Positions 7,334 to 15,667 of a stretch of 35,246 bases of DNA are shown here, piece after piece. The notes beneath the pieces are model-generated. The model ran no database searches and was not told the DNA's origin. It was given only the letters and a program-made list of their open reading frames with translations. Source of the stretch: CALCMJ01 sp964475415. GTDB lineage: Bacteria; Bacteroidota; Bacteroidia; Chitinophagales; Saprospiraceae. The DNA lies in NCBI GenBank assembly GCA_964475415.1, contig CAYYWZ010000043.1, positions 1 to 35,246 on the forward strand, read 5' to 3'. The position numbers were made by a program, and so were the translations under genes. The stretch's first letter is position 1. Each line of letters opens with the position of its first letter.

Positions 7334-7861
7334 ATGAAAACTTTGGAGCTTTTTTCTATCCCTATAGAGGGATTAAGATTAGGCAGTCATAAATACGAGT
7401 TTTCTGTAGATGATACATTCTTTTCGTGTTTTGAGGGTTCTCCTATAAAGAAGGGGAAATTCGAGGTACATATAGATCTGGAAAAGCGATCAGATATATA
7501 CGAATTGGATTTTGACATACGAGGGTACATAGAGACGCAATGTGACAGATGCCTGGCTGATATACATCTTCCTTCTAAAAGCGAAGAAAGACTTATACTA
7601 AAGTATAGCAGCGAGCAAGATGAGGTAGAAGATGTTATATACATCAAAAGAGATGCGCATCACTATAATATAGCTCAACAGATCTACGAATATATATGCC
7701 TAGGCAAACCGCTGACAAATATATATGATTGTAGAATAGACGAGCCTTACCCCTGTAATGAAACTGTACTCAGTAAGCTAGGTCAAAGTGACCAAGTGGA
7801 AGAAAAAAAAGTAGAAAATCCCATTTGGGATCAATTGAATAAATTAGATTTTAATAATTAA
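7334..7861 (+). CDS. YceD family (DUF177) protein
   Basis: This 175-residue protein has the YceD/DUF177 hallmarks: a beta-rich N-terminal half, the Cys pair QCDRCLADIHLP (about residues 67-78), an acidic stretch DEVEDVIYIKRDAHHYNIAQQIYEYICLGKPL, and a paired-Cys end (YDCRIDEPYPCNE). The family is nearly always found directly upstream of rpmF, as here (13-base spacing), and homologs are linked to 23S rRNA accumulation. The exact biochemical role is not settled. The operon starts from an exact TAnnTTTG element. Confidence 0.9.
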   Translation: MKTLELFSIPIEGLRLGSHKYEFSVDDTFFSCFEGSPIKKGKFEVHIDLEKRSDIYELDFDIRGYIETQCDRCLADIHLPSKSEERLILKYSSEQDEVEDVIYIKRDAHHYNIAQQIYEYICLGKPLTNIYDCRIDEPYPCNETVLSKLGQSDQVEEKKVENPIWDQLNKLDFNN

Positions 7862-7874
7862 ATAAAATATAATT

Positions 7875-8069
7875 ATGGCACATCCAAAGAGCCGTATATC
7901 GAAGCAAAGGAAAAGAAAGAGAAGAACGCACAAGAAGGCGCCAATTCCTCAGATTGCTATATGTAAGCAAACTGGCGAGGCACACCTATATCACAGAGCG
8001 TACTGGCACGAAGGTAATATGTATTACAAGGGTCAGATGGTAGTAGAAGCTGCTGAGGAACTAGACTAA
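7875..8069 (+). CDS. rpmF: 50S ribosomal protein L32
   Basis: The 64-residue protein starts MAHPKSRISKQRKRKRRTHK, the conserved basic N-terminus that penetrates the large subunit, followed by AICKQTGEAHLYHRAYW and a beta-rich C-terminus. Only one Cys of the zinc ribbon remains, so this is the zinc-independent type usual in Bacteroidota. It is the second gene of the yceD operon and is followed by a strong terminator. Confidence 0.96.
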   Translation: MAHPKSRISKQRKRKRRTHKKAPIPQIAICKQTGEAHLYHRAYWHEGNMYYKGQMVVEAAEELD

Positions 8070-8096
8070 GGTAGAGTTCTCTTTTCGAAAAAATAT

Positions 8097-8133
8097 AAGC
8101 TTCAACCAATTGACTTGGTTGAAGCTTTTTTAT
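8097..8133 (+). terminator. Rho-independent terminator of yceD-rpmF
   Basis: A perfect 13-bp stem (8097-8109 and 8115-8127) with a 5-base loop is followed by a T-rich run, 28 bases past the L32 stop. Confidence 0.9.
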
Positions 8134-8159
8134 TGTATCTATCGTAAAAATAAAACATC

Positions 8160-8543
8160 ATGAAAAAAATACTCAATACAAAAAATGCGCCTGCTCCAGT
8201 AGGGCCGTATAATCAATCTATCCTCACAGGGAATACCCTATATATCTCTGGACAGATAGCGATAAATCCTGCAACTGGAGATCTTGTCATGGAGGATATA
8301 GAAACAGAAACCCATCAGGTCATGAAGAACCTAGCTGCAGTATTAGAGAATGCAGGCATGGACTTTAGCCATGTAGTAAAGTGTTCTGTATTTGTAAATG
8401 ATATGAATAATTACGGAAGGATCAATAAGGTGTATGGTAGCTACTTCGATGAGGCTACTGCTCCTGCTAGAGAGTTGGTAGAAGTATCTGTATTACCTAA
8501 GCATGTCAATGTAGAGGTATCGGCGATTGCTTATAAAGGATAG
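8160..8543 (+). CDS. ridA: RidA family reactive enamine/imine deaminase
   Basis: RidA hydrolyses reactive 2-aminoacrylate and related enamines released by PLP enzymes, protecting those enzymes. The 127-residue length is typical for this trimeric cytosolic family. Motifs seen are APAPVGPYNQS near the N-terminus, LYISGQIAINP, and the end TAPARELVEVSVLPKHVNVEVSAIAY, where R104 and E119 match the substrate-carboxylate Arg and the catalytic-site Glu. It follows the L32 terminator by about 25 bases, so it needs its own promoter; none is obvious. Confidence 0.93.
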   Translation: MKKILNTKNAPAPVGPYNQSILTGNTLYISGQIAINPATGDLVMEDIETETHQVMKNLAAVLENAGMDFSHVVKCSVFVNDMNNYGRINKVYGSYFDEATAPARELVEVSVLPKHVNVEVSAIAYKG

Positions 8544-8679
8544 GAATATAATTAGAATAAAACATTCAAAAGGGGAAAATAGCGTTGAAGTTTTAAATAG
8601 TATAAGAATTTCTAATAAATTAAAATCTAAAATCCTTGCATTACCAAAGGAAAAAGAATAAATAAAAACTAGAATAAAG

Positions 8680-9690
8680 ATGGAAAAGAAGCGCGTATTA
8701 TCATGTATACAACCCACAGGAGATATCCACTTAGGCAACTACTTCGGTGCCGTAAAAAACTGGGTAGATCTACAGACAGATTATGATTGTACTTATGGTG
8801 TGGTAGATTATCATGCGATGACTATGCCCTATGATGCTAAGAAATTGCGAACTAATATCTGGGATCTTATCATCAATCTAGTAGCTGCGGGTATAGAACC
8901 TGACAATTTATTTGTACAATCTCTTGTGCCAGAGCATGCGGAGTTGTGCTGGATATTTAACTGTTTCTGTTCCTATGGACATCTTACGAGAATGACACAG
9001 TTCAAAGATAAAAGTGGCCAATCTAAGGAAACTTCTAAGGATGAATTTATCAGTGCAGGCTTACTAGACTATCCTGTTTTACAAGCTGCGGATATCCTAA
9101 TATACAAAGCTGATTATGTTCCTGTAGGCAAGGATCAAGATCAACATTTGGAATTATCTAGGGCTATTGCACAACGTTTCAATAACCAAGTGAAGAAAGA
9201 ATATTTTGTGTTGCCGGAAACCTTGCATACAGAAACGCCTAAAATTAAATCTACTGCTGACCCGAGTAGAAAGATGAGTAAGAGCGCAGGAGAGAAGCAT
9301 TATATAAGCATGTACGGTGATGAGGCTAGAATCAGAAAACAAATCAAGTCTGCCGTTACCGATACTGGAGAAACAAAGGAAGGAGAGATGAGCGAGGGTG
9401 TAGAAAACTTATTTACTATCCTAAGAGCTGCGGGTGGACAGTCAGATGCCGAATCCCTCATGGGAGACTTTAATGCTGGCACCTTACAATACGCTATGCT
9501 TAAAGGAGCTGTCGCAGATCAGGTGATAAAAATGCTTGTACCTATGCATGAGAAAAGAGCAGCGCTTGTTGCTGATAAAAAAATGATCAAAGATCAGATA
9601 AAGCAATCTTCCTCGGAGATAAGAAAGGTAGCCCAACAAACGGTAAAGGAAGTCAAGGAACTCACTGGGTTACTTAATGTACGGTTCTAG
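8680..9690 (+). CDS. trpS: Tryptophanyl-tRNA synthetase
   Basis: A class I synthetase charging tRNA-Trp. The 336-residue length fits bacterial TrpRS. The HIGH-type motif is TGDIHLGNY (13-21) after QPTG; the KMSKS loop RKMSKSAG is at 197-204; the tryptophan pocket region VDYHAMT and the helix DYPVLQAADILIYKADYVPVGKDQ(D)QH are present. The start at 8680 puts the HIGH motif at the normal distance. The 136 bases between ridA and trpS hold an open frame without a normal start but no supported gene. The downstream FAH-family gene begins 46 bases after the stop. Confidence 0.96.
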   Translation: MEKKRVLSCIQPTGDIHLGNYFGAVKNWVDLQTDYDCTYGVVDYHAMTMPYDAKKLRTNIWDLIINLVAAGIEPDNLFVQSLVPEHAELCWIFNCFCSYGHLTRMTQFKDKSGQSKETSKDEFISAGLLDYPVLQAADILIYKADYVPVGKDQDQHLELSRAIAQRFNNQVKKEYFVLPETLHTETPKIKSTADPSRKMSKSAGEKHYISMYGDEARIRKQIKSAVTDTGETKEGEMSEGVENLFTILRAAGGQSDAESLMGDFNAGTLQYAMLKGAVADQVIKMLVPMHEKRAALVADKKMIKDQIKQSSSEIRKVAQQTVKEVKELTGLLNVRF

Positions 9691-9736
9691 CATAAACGGA
9701 ATAAATGTAGATACAAGAATTAGAAAAAAAAAGGAA

Positions 9737-10345
9737 ATGAAAATATTCTGTATAGGGAGAAATTACAGTGATCACGCTAAGGAGATGAATAGCCCTGTTC
9801 CTAAACAACCTATGGTGTTTATGAAGCCTCCCACTGCCCTACTAATCAATGAGAGTCCATTGTACTATCCAGAGTTTACCAAAAACTTACACTACGAGAT
9901 AGAGGTAGTTTTACGTGTATGTAAAAACGGTAGGCATGTAGACAAAAAGTTTGCCTCTAACTACTACGAAGAGATAGGCTTGGGCATAGATTTTACGGCG
10001 AGAGATCTACAGGCTCAATGTAAAGAAAAGGGTCATCCCTGGGAAATTGCCAAGGGGTTTGACGGATCTGCTTGCGTCAGTAAGTTTGTTTCTATAGATC
10101 AGTATGATGCTGGGAACTTAAACTTTAGCCTTAAGAAAAATGGTGAGCTGGTACAACAAGGAAATACTAAGGATCAGATTTTCGATTATGATACGCTTAT
10201 CATATATCTGTCAAAGTTTTTCAGATTACAAATAGGAGATCTTATCTATACAGGCACACCTGCTGGCGTCGGCCCTGTGGCTATAGGTGACGTACTGGAA
10301 GGAAGTATAGAAGGTAAGAAGATGTTGTCTTGTGAGATAAAGTAA
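9737..10345 (+). CDS. Fumarylacetoacetate hydrolase (FAH) family protein
   Basis: The FAH fold cleaves C-C bonds or decarboxylates/hydrates oxo-acids with a divalent metal. Metal ligands are visible as HYEIEVVLRV (E54, E56) and GIDFTARD (D85). The substrate-loop motif KGFDGSACVS and the C-terminal TGTPAGVGPVAIGDVLEGSIEG are also present. At 202 residues it resembles the short YisK/YcgM-type members such as acylpyruvases or oxaloacetate decarboxylases. The frame is open to 9677 but that would overlap trpS; the ATG at 9737 follows an A/G-rich AAAAAGGAA and starts with the family-typical MKIFCIGRNYSDHAKE. Substrate uncertain. The gap begins three bases after the stop. Confidence 0.9.
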   Translation: MKIFCIGRNYSDHAKEMNSPVPKQPMVFMKPPTALLINESPLYYPEFTKNLHYEIEVVLRVCKNGRHVDKKFASNYYEEIGLGIDFTARDLQAQCKEKGHPWEIAKGFDGSACVSKFVSIDQYDAGNLNFSLKKNGELVQQGNTKDQIFDYDTLIIYLSKFFRLQIGDLIYTGTPAGVGPVAIGDVLEGSIEGKKMLSCEIK

Positions 10346-10348
10346 TTG

Positions 10349-10448
10349 NNNNNNNNNNNNNNNNNNNNNNNNNNNNNNNNNNNNNNNNNNNNNNNNNNNN
10401 NNNNNNNNNNNNNNNNNNNNNNNNNNNNNNNNNNNNNNNNNNNNNNNN
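10349..10448. other. Assembly gap (100 N)
   Basis: Exactly 100 Ns, a conventional placeholder of unknown true length. It hides the C-terminus of the lysR pseudogene on the minus strand and the 3' flank of the FAH-family gene. Confidence 0.98.
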
Positions 10449-11201
10449 GAAGTCCTTTAGAAGAAATAATAAATACTTCCTTATTTTGCAATTCATTTCT
10501 CATCCCTATTAAAGGAATTATAGAATAGCCTAGGCCTGCAACAACTGCTTGCTTTACGGTCTCATTAGAAGTTAGTTCTATACTATTCCGCTTAGTAGAT
10601 TTACAAAAATAAATACTCATAGAATTTCTTGTTGCCGAACCCTGTTCTCGATAAATTAGCGGACGGGATTTTATTACTTTTTTTGTATTACTAATGAGAT
10701 ACAATTTATTTTCTAACAATATCTCTTCATTAGTATCCAGCTTTTCTGGCAGCACAGAAACCAATGCAAAATCAATCTCATTATTTTGGAGTTGTTTTAT
10801 TACAGTAGTCTTATTAGAAACATCTAGGGTAAGGTCTATACCAGGATATTCATGAACAAACTCACTTAGATAATCTGGTATAACATACTTGCTTGTAGAA
10901 GCAGAAGATATTCTAAGTTTACCGGTAAGCAGTCCTTCATATTCTTTGGTTTTGTACTTGAGCTCTTCCGCTTGCCCTAGTATATTCTTTGCAATCTTTG
11001 CAAACGATTTCCCAAAATCTGTAAGCTGAATCTTTTTTCCTACTTTTTCAATTAACGGGAAGTCAAATTGTTTCTGGAAATTTTTTAACTAAATCGAAAG
11101 AGCTGGCTGAGTCATGTACATTTCTTCTGCAGCTCTTGTTATGTTCTGTTGCCTTATTTTACCTTTAAGAAAATTTTCAATTGATGAAAAGTAAAATTCA
11201 T
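10449..11201 (-). pseudogene. LysR-family regulator, disrupted by frameshift and amber codon
   Basis: From ATG 11201 the frame reads MNFTFHQLKIFLKV, the usual LysR start. At about 11160 the frame must shift by one base to continue KIRQQNITRAAEEMYMTQPA then LSI, a TAG at 11089-11091 where homologs have Gln, then LKNFQKQFDFPLIEKVGKK. After that the effector domain reads uninterrupted (TSKYVIPDYLSEF, LVSVLPEKL, PLIYREQGSATRNSM, VVAGLGYSIIPLIGM) into the gap. The sequence resembles the CbbR-like LysR proteins common in Bacteroidota. One frameshift and one stop within the HTH region suggest true loss of function, but low-quality sequence beside the gap is possible. A separate frame starting at 10764 only covers the C-terminal part and runs through the Ns. 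Confidence 0.85.
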
Positions 11202-11444
11202 ACTACTTTGATTTTAGCTAAGAATGTAAATTGTCTATTTTCAATAAAACTATCATTTCCACATAAGCACAATTCTACATAAGACTACTACTATCAGTAT
11301 ATTAAGAAATCTATAACTATAAAAAAAATTTATGCCATATATAGAAATTATATACTTTTATATATGACATAAAAGACCGATATTATTTAAGTTAAAATAA
11401 TATTATTTACATACTCCTAGAGAAACATTCAAGTCTATTCAATT

Positions 11445-11573
11445 ATGAAAAAAATTAAAGTCATACCTAGCTTAATTAAGTATATAACAAATTTAAATGT
11501 TTCTAAAAAATCATCTGGGAAATCTAATCGATTTGTAAATCATCGACCAAGTTGGATGTATAGAAATGAATAA
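11445..11573 (+). CDS. Small basic ORF, unknown
   Basis: An ATG at 11445 opens a 42-residue frame (MKKIKVIPSLIKYITNLN...) rich in Lys, Asn and Ser, ending TAA 11571-11573. It is divergent from the broken lysR and followed about 90 bases later by a terminator-like hairpin. No family recognised; the terminator and position are the only support. The rest of 11202-11959 shows no other gene; it is very AT-rich. Confidence 0.3.
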   Translation: MKKIKVIPSLIKYITNLNVSKKSSGKSNRFVNHRPSWMYRNE

Positions 11574-11663
11574 TTATTGGTTCAATATCTATAATTTTGA
11601 CTCAATCGTTTTTCAACATATTATCATATACATATAGATTTTGACTAAAATATACCTAAAATA

Positions 11664-11705
11664 AAAAGTCTAGAATCCTTATGATTTCTAGGCTTTTCTC
11701 TTTTT
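11664..11705 (+). terminator. Terminator-like hairpin with T-rich tail
   Basis: AAAAGTCTAGAA (11664-11675) pairs with TTCTAGGCTTTT (11686-11697, one G-T pair); then CTCTTTTT. It would end a transcript covering the small ORF at 11445-11573. Confidence 0.6.
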
Positions 11706-11959
11706 AGTATACAACTTGAAAATAATCATATCCTGATATCATTATTATCTTGATTTATAAGTATAGTCCATCTAAGCGGGGAGGGTGAAAAATAGAATAT
11801 GTAGCCACCGCCCCAATTAGAAGTTTTGATCATTCTAAAATTCTTATACTTTTATTTAAAAATGTACTGGAAATGTTTCCTATTGTCTATAATGACTCAA
11901 TTGCTACAATGATCGGTAAGTACAATTGGTTAAAAGTTATATTCTAGCTATTTTAGACT

Positions 11960-14497
11960 ATGTTTCTCCGCATTGCTATCATAATATTGTTCTTATTGTC
12001 AGCTAATGAAAATATCGTCAGTGCACAAACTCCTTTTCTATGCGATGGTAAAGCTTATATTATCATAAATGGAACAAATGATCTGGCATCTATCGGTATA
12101 AATCCATCGAATAACGGATTATTAATATCGACTATAATTAATGATATAGGACTGATAGATGGATTAGGATTTAACAGAATTGATAATTTGATCTATGGTG
12201 TAAGAAAACAAAATCTAGAGTTAGTAACTATAGATGCAGCCGGCATAGTAAGCCCATTGACAACTTTAACCCTTGGCTCTAATCAAGCGATCAACGCAGC
12301 AGATGTAGATCCCACTGGTAGATATTATACAGCTATTGTTTCAGAAAACAATATAGATCAACGTATCATCCGCATAGATTTACAAGACCCTAGCTATACC
12401 ATTACTCAATTATTGCTTATAACTGGAGGTTCAGATTATCTAGATATAACGCATGATCCGTTTTCGCCACTGCTATATGCTGTGGACAATAATAATAACC
12501 ATATAGATAGAATAAATCTTTCAACAGGACTTATAACGAGATATGATCCACCGATGCCTTCAGATGCATTTAGCTCTTGTTACTTTAATCCATTTGGCGA
12601 ACTTATTGCTTTTGGATCTACAGCGTTTGGTGTAGCAAGTGGGATGTTCAAAATAAATACGGACACAGGAGCAACTGATAGAATTACCTCCGGTCCAGAG
12701 ACGGCAAGCTTTGATCTTGCTGCTTGTCCTTATACCGTTGCAGCTCAGTTATCGACTCCTTTTGACAGAATTTTGCCTTGTACCGAATTAGAATACACAC
12801 TTTCTATAGCCAATGGAACAGGAAGTACGATCACTGATACAGAAATAGATGTAAGCATACCTACCGAATTTATCTTCGATTCTTTTGATACAAATCCATT
12901 TGGCGGAACTATAAATTTTAACAACACTAACTCTACTATAGAACTAAGAAATCTAAGCATACCGACAGGTATATCTAACTTGAATTTTCTGATTAAAGTT
13001 GATAATATTCCAGCGGGAATATATAGCAGCCAAGCTACAATTAATAACTTGCCTCAGGCTTTGGGTGGCTTTCAAGTTTCGGATGATCCTGCAACAATTA
13101 AAAATGATGCAACGGAAATAGAATTGCTTAGAAGTTCTGTAGATACCACTCTATTTAGGTTTATATGCCTTGGTCAAAGCTTACTTTTGGATGCTAGTGA
13201 TTTTGGCAATAACCTCATATGGCAGGATGGATCTGACGAGCCAATCTTTGAGGTATCGACAGGCGGAACCTATAGTCTAACTTCTAGTAACGATTGTATA
13301 GATATCAATATCGATTATGAGATAACTGTAGCTTCTTGTCCATTTACTATAGGTGTAGATCATGTATTCTTTCCCGACAGCACCTTATCGTGTTCAGAGA
13401 TAGAATTACATTTTGTCGTAATTAATGATTCTGGTATTACACATCCTAATATTAGATTTAGAGATTCTCTTCCAGAAAATATAGAGTTTTTAGAAATCAT
13501 AAAAAATCCATACGGAGGCACTTTGAATACAAATGCTCCTGACAATATTATAGAGATAGAAGGATTATCTATTACTTCCGTAATTGATACAATAATAGTA
13601 TTAGCCTATGTTGGAGAGATTCCTCCAGGCACTTATCTCAATGCGTGTAGGATATCTGGATTTCCAGAAGATATAGGTCCATTTAGAGAGTCTGATGATC
13701 CGACAACTCCTCCTATAGATAGTAGCCAACTTATTGTACTAGGAGTACCGCAAGACAGTTTAGAAATAGATCTCTTCTTATGTGAAGGTGAAACTCTTAA
13801 GCTAGATGGAACATCCTATGGGATAGGACATATGTGGAGTACAGGAGAATCTTCTCCTACCATCTCTATAGATGAGATAGGAACTTATGAACTTGTAGCA
13901 TTTAATGGATGTGATCCTGCTTATATATTTTTTCTTGTGCAAGAGGCTGAAAATATAGAAATAGATATCGATGCCGTTTTTGATATACACTTAGGAGATA
14001 GTTTACAACTTAGACCTGAGATAACAAACAGCGGTGACAGTCTTTTTTTCTTGTGGCAAGATGACTTAGATAATCCAAATTTAGTATGTATAGATTGTAT
14101 AAATAACTCCACATTCCCTCTACAAGATAATACCTATATATTCTACGCGTCCAATGAATCCTGTTCTGACTCTGCTGTAATAAATATTGTGGTCGATAAC
14201 GCAAGAAGGTTTTTTGCTCCTAATATTTTTAGTCCTAACCGTGATGGCATTAATGACATGTTCACTATTTTCTCTCCGGATTTTGGCATGGTTAAGAATT
14301 TTATCGTTTTTGACCGCTGGGGAAATGAGTTGTTCGAGTCTTCTAATTTTGAATTAAACAATCTAGATACAGGTTGGGATGGAAAGACTGAAGGAAACAA
14401 AACTTTACCTCCTGGAGTGTATATCTGGTATACTGAGATAGAGTTTCTAGACGGGATTACAGAATCTATAAGTGGCAATATTACAATTGTAAAATAA
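11960..14497 (+). CDS. Large secreted protein with CHU_C (T9SS type B) C-terminal domain
   Basis: The 845-residue product starts with a clear signal peptide (RIAIIILFLLSANENIVSAQ). Residues of about 25-250 form a repetitive beta region resembling DUF6923-type propeller sequences (FNRIDNLIYGVRKQNLELVTID, AADVDPTGRYY). Two DUF11-like units follow (around 270-385 and 475-595); each carries the sequence NPFGGT or NPYGGT and ends in SDDP. Ig-like GTYSLTSSNDC and GTYELVAFNGC pieces accompany them. The last 95 residues are a gliding motility-associated C-terminal domain (FAPNIFSPNRDGINDMFTI ... FDRWGNELFES ... GWDGK ... LPPGVYIWY). Such proteins are exported by the type IX system and stay on or near the surface. 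Likely an adhesin or structural surface protein; no enzyme domain seen. Confidence 0.88.
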   Translation: MFLRIAIIILFLLSANENIVSAQTPFLCDGKAYIIINGTNDLASIGINPSNNGLLISTIINDIGLIDGLGFNRIDNLIYGVRKQNLELVTIDAAGIVSPLTTLTLGSNQAINAADVDPTGRYYTAIVSENNIDQRIIRIDLQDPSYTITQLLLITGGSDYLDITHDPFSPLLYAVDNNNNHIDRINLSTGLITRYDPPMPSDAFSSCYFNPFGELIAFGSTAFGVASGMFKINTDTGATDRITSGPETASFDLAACPYTVAAQLSTPFDRILPCTELEYTLSIANGTGSTITDTEIDVSIPTEFIFDSFDTNPFGGTINFNNTNSTIELRNLSIPTGISNLNFLIKVDNIPAGIYSSQATINNLPQALGGFQVSDDPATIKNDATEIELLRSSVDTTLFRFICLGQSLLLDASDFGNNLIWQDGSDEPIFEVSTGGTYSLTSSNDCIDINIDYEITVASCPFTIGVDHVFFPDSTLSCSEIELHFVVINDSGITHPNIRFRDSLPENIEFLEIIKNPYGGTLNTNAPDNIIEIEGLSITSVIDTIIVLAYVGEIPPGTYLNACRISGFPEDIGPFRESDDPTTPPIDSSQLIVLGVPQDSLEIDLFLCEGETLKLDGTSYGIGHMWSTGESSPTISIDEIGTYELVAFNGCDPAYIFFLVQEAENIEIDIDAVFDIHLGDSLQLRPEITNSGDSLFFLWQDDLDNPNLVCIDCINNSTFPLQDNTYIFYASNESCSDSAVINIVVDNARRFFAPNIFSPNRDGINDMFTIFSPDFGMVKNFIVFDRWGNELFESSNFELNNLDTGWDGKTEGNKTLPPGVYIWYTEIEFLDGITESISGNITIVK

Positions 14498-14721
14498 ATA
14501 ATATAGGTATACTGCGAGAGGTATTAATTAACACAGTATCTAGTTATTTCGTTTAAGTATGTAGATTTTATCTATTTTTATAAAGATAATTACCGAATGA
14601 AATCAAACTCTATGTTATTTTTATAAATCCACGTATAGTTATACAAATAAGATATTTACTAATTTTTTTATTTTTCGCTGTAGTAAGTTGTGATACTGAT
14701 CTAGTAGGGGAGGAAGTTCCA

Positions 14722-15453
14722 ATGGAGGTATTAAGCTGTAATTTCGATCTTGAGGAACTTGTAGAAGCTAATCCACAAGAAGATTGTATAACTGAGTTTA
14801 GTCAATTCATTCATGTCAAAGAATCAACCATAGGAGATAAAGAAGTTATCTCTGAAGCAAAATATATTATAGATAATTGTGGCAAGGTACACTCTGAAAA
14901 TTTCCATAATCCAGATTATATAGATGAAAGTTATGATAGTGATTTTCGATATGATAAAGAAGGTCGAGTGATCAAAGAGTTTAGAAATAATATCATCTAC
15001 AGATATGTGCAATGGATAGATAATAGAGCAAAGGTTTATGATCGCCTAGGTAATAAAATCAATGAATTTGTTTTTGAGAATGATAAAATTATACAATTCA
15101 TCTCAAGTTATCCTAATTCAAATACAGTGACGTATACGCTAGAATATGATAATTCAGGTAATCTTATGTCTATAGAGGATAATATCTTAAAAGTACCCTA
15201 TGAATATTTAGATTTTAGTGATGAGATAGAGAATCCTTTTTATCTCCTTAATTCTATTAGTGTCTTAAGATTTGACCTAAGACCATTTATGAGATTTATC
15301 CATGGAGTTGAAAAGCGAAACGAGCATATCATATTGGACGTATATTATTCTACAAAGAAATTCGATATAAGCTATCAACTAGATACAGAAGACAGAGTAA
15401 TAGGTCTTCAAAATACCAAATTCTTTAGGGTCAATAGTTTTAAATATGAATAG
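14722..15453 (+). CDS. YD-repeat-like lipoprotein with lost or non-standard start
   Basis: From ATG 14722 the frame gives 243 residues with YD/RHS-like strands (DFRYDKEGRVIKEF, YDRLGNKINEF, YTLEYDNSGNLMSIED, YQLDTEDRVIGLQ), similar in style to Bacteroidota DUF4595-type lipoproteins. Directly upstream in the same frame, 14641-14721 reads IQIRYLLIFLFFAVVSCDTD, a textbook lipoprotein signal with lipobox VVSC. No ATG, GTG or TTG precedes it: the codon in the expected initiator place is ATA, and TAA ends the frame at 14587. Either ATA (or another rare codon) starts translation, or the start has mutated and the gene is dying. An annotation starting at 14722 would miss the signal. Function unknown; a surface or periplasmic lipoprotein is likely. 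Confidence 0.65.
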   Translation: MEVLSCNFDLEELVEANPQEDCITEFSQFIHVKESTIGDKEVISEAKYIIDNCGKVHSENFHNPDYIDESYDSDFRYDKEGRVIKEFRNNIIYRYVQWIDNRAKVYDRLGNKINEFVFENDKIIQFISSYPNSNTVTYTLEYDNSGNLMSIEDNILKVPYEYLDFSDEIENPFYLLNSISVLRFDLRPFMRFIHGVEKRNEHIILDVYYSTKKFDISYQLDTEDRVIGLQNTKFFRVNSFKYE

Positions 15454-15473
15454 CTGCTGAAGCTATTCATTAC

Positions 15474-15590
15474 ATGAGCAAAAAAAGATTAATAGAAAGA
15501 TTAAAGTGGTATTATCCTACAGAAAAATTTAACGCTTATATCGTTTTTCCAGCTTTATCGGTCTACGGAATATATAAAAACCCAGCCTAG
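15474..15590 (+). CDS. Tiny ORF, possible gene remnant
   Basis: ATG 15474 to TAG 15588-15590 encodes 38 residues (MSKKRLIERLKWYYPTEKFN then AYIVFPALSVYGIYKNPA). The basic amphipathic start and short hydrophobic part could be a real small protein or the 5' end of a larger lost gene. It begins 20 bases after the lipoprotein gene. No family recognised. Confidence 0.25.
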   Translation: MSKKRLIERLKWYYPTEKFNAYIVFPALSVYGIYKNPA

Positions 15591-15667
15591 ATATCATATT
15601 TTTCATCTATGGAATGTTCATATGCACTATAATAGTTTATCAAGGTCAGCTGAAAATAAAATATAAG

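Noticed and set aside
7387..7647. 86-residue minus-strand frame within yceD
   Set aside because: Antisense shadow of a well-supported gene; Ser-rich low-complexity translation without family features.
8521..8661. Open frame between ridA and trpS reading like NSIRISNKLKSKILALPKEKE
   Set aside because: It has no ATG or GTG, overlaps the ridA end in another frame and would need a TTG within ridA. It could be a gene remnant but there is no further support.
10246..10764. 172-residue minus-strand frame spanning the gap into the FAH-family gene
   Set aside because: The frame is joined only by the 100 placeholder Ns. Its right part is the LysR effector domain, its left part is antisense to the FAH gene.
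14143..14478. 111-residue minus-strand frame under the CHU_C domain
   Set aside because: The sense strand encodes a clear CHU_C domain at this position; the reverse translation has no recognisable features.
14498..14545. Possible terminator after the CHU_C gene (TACTG/CAGTA arms around 14510-14532)
   Set aside because: Only a five-base stem with a large loop and no T run; not convincing.
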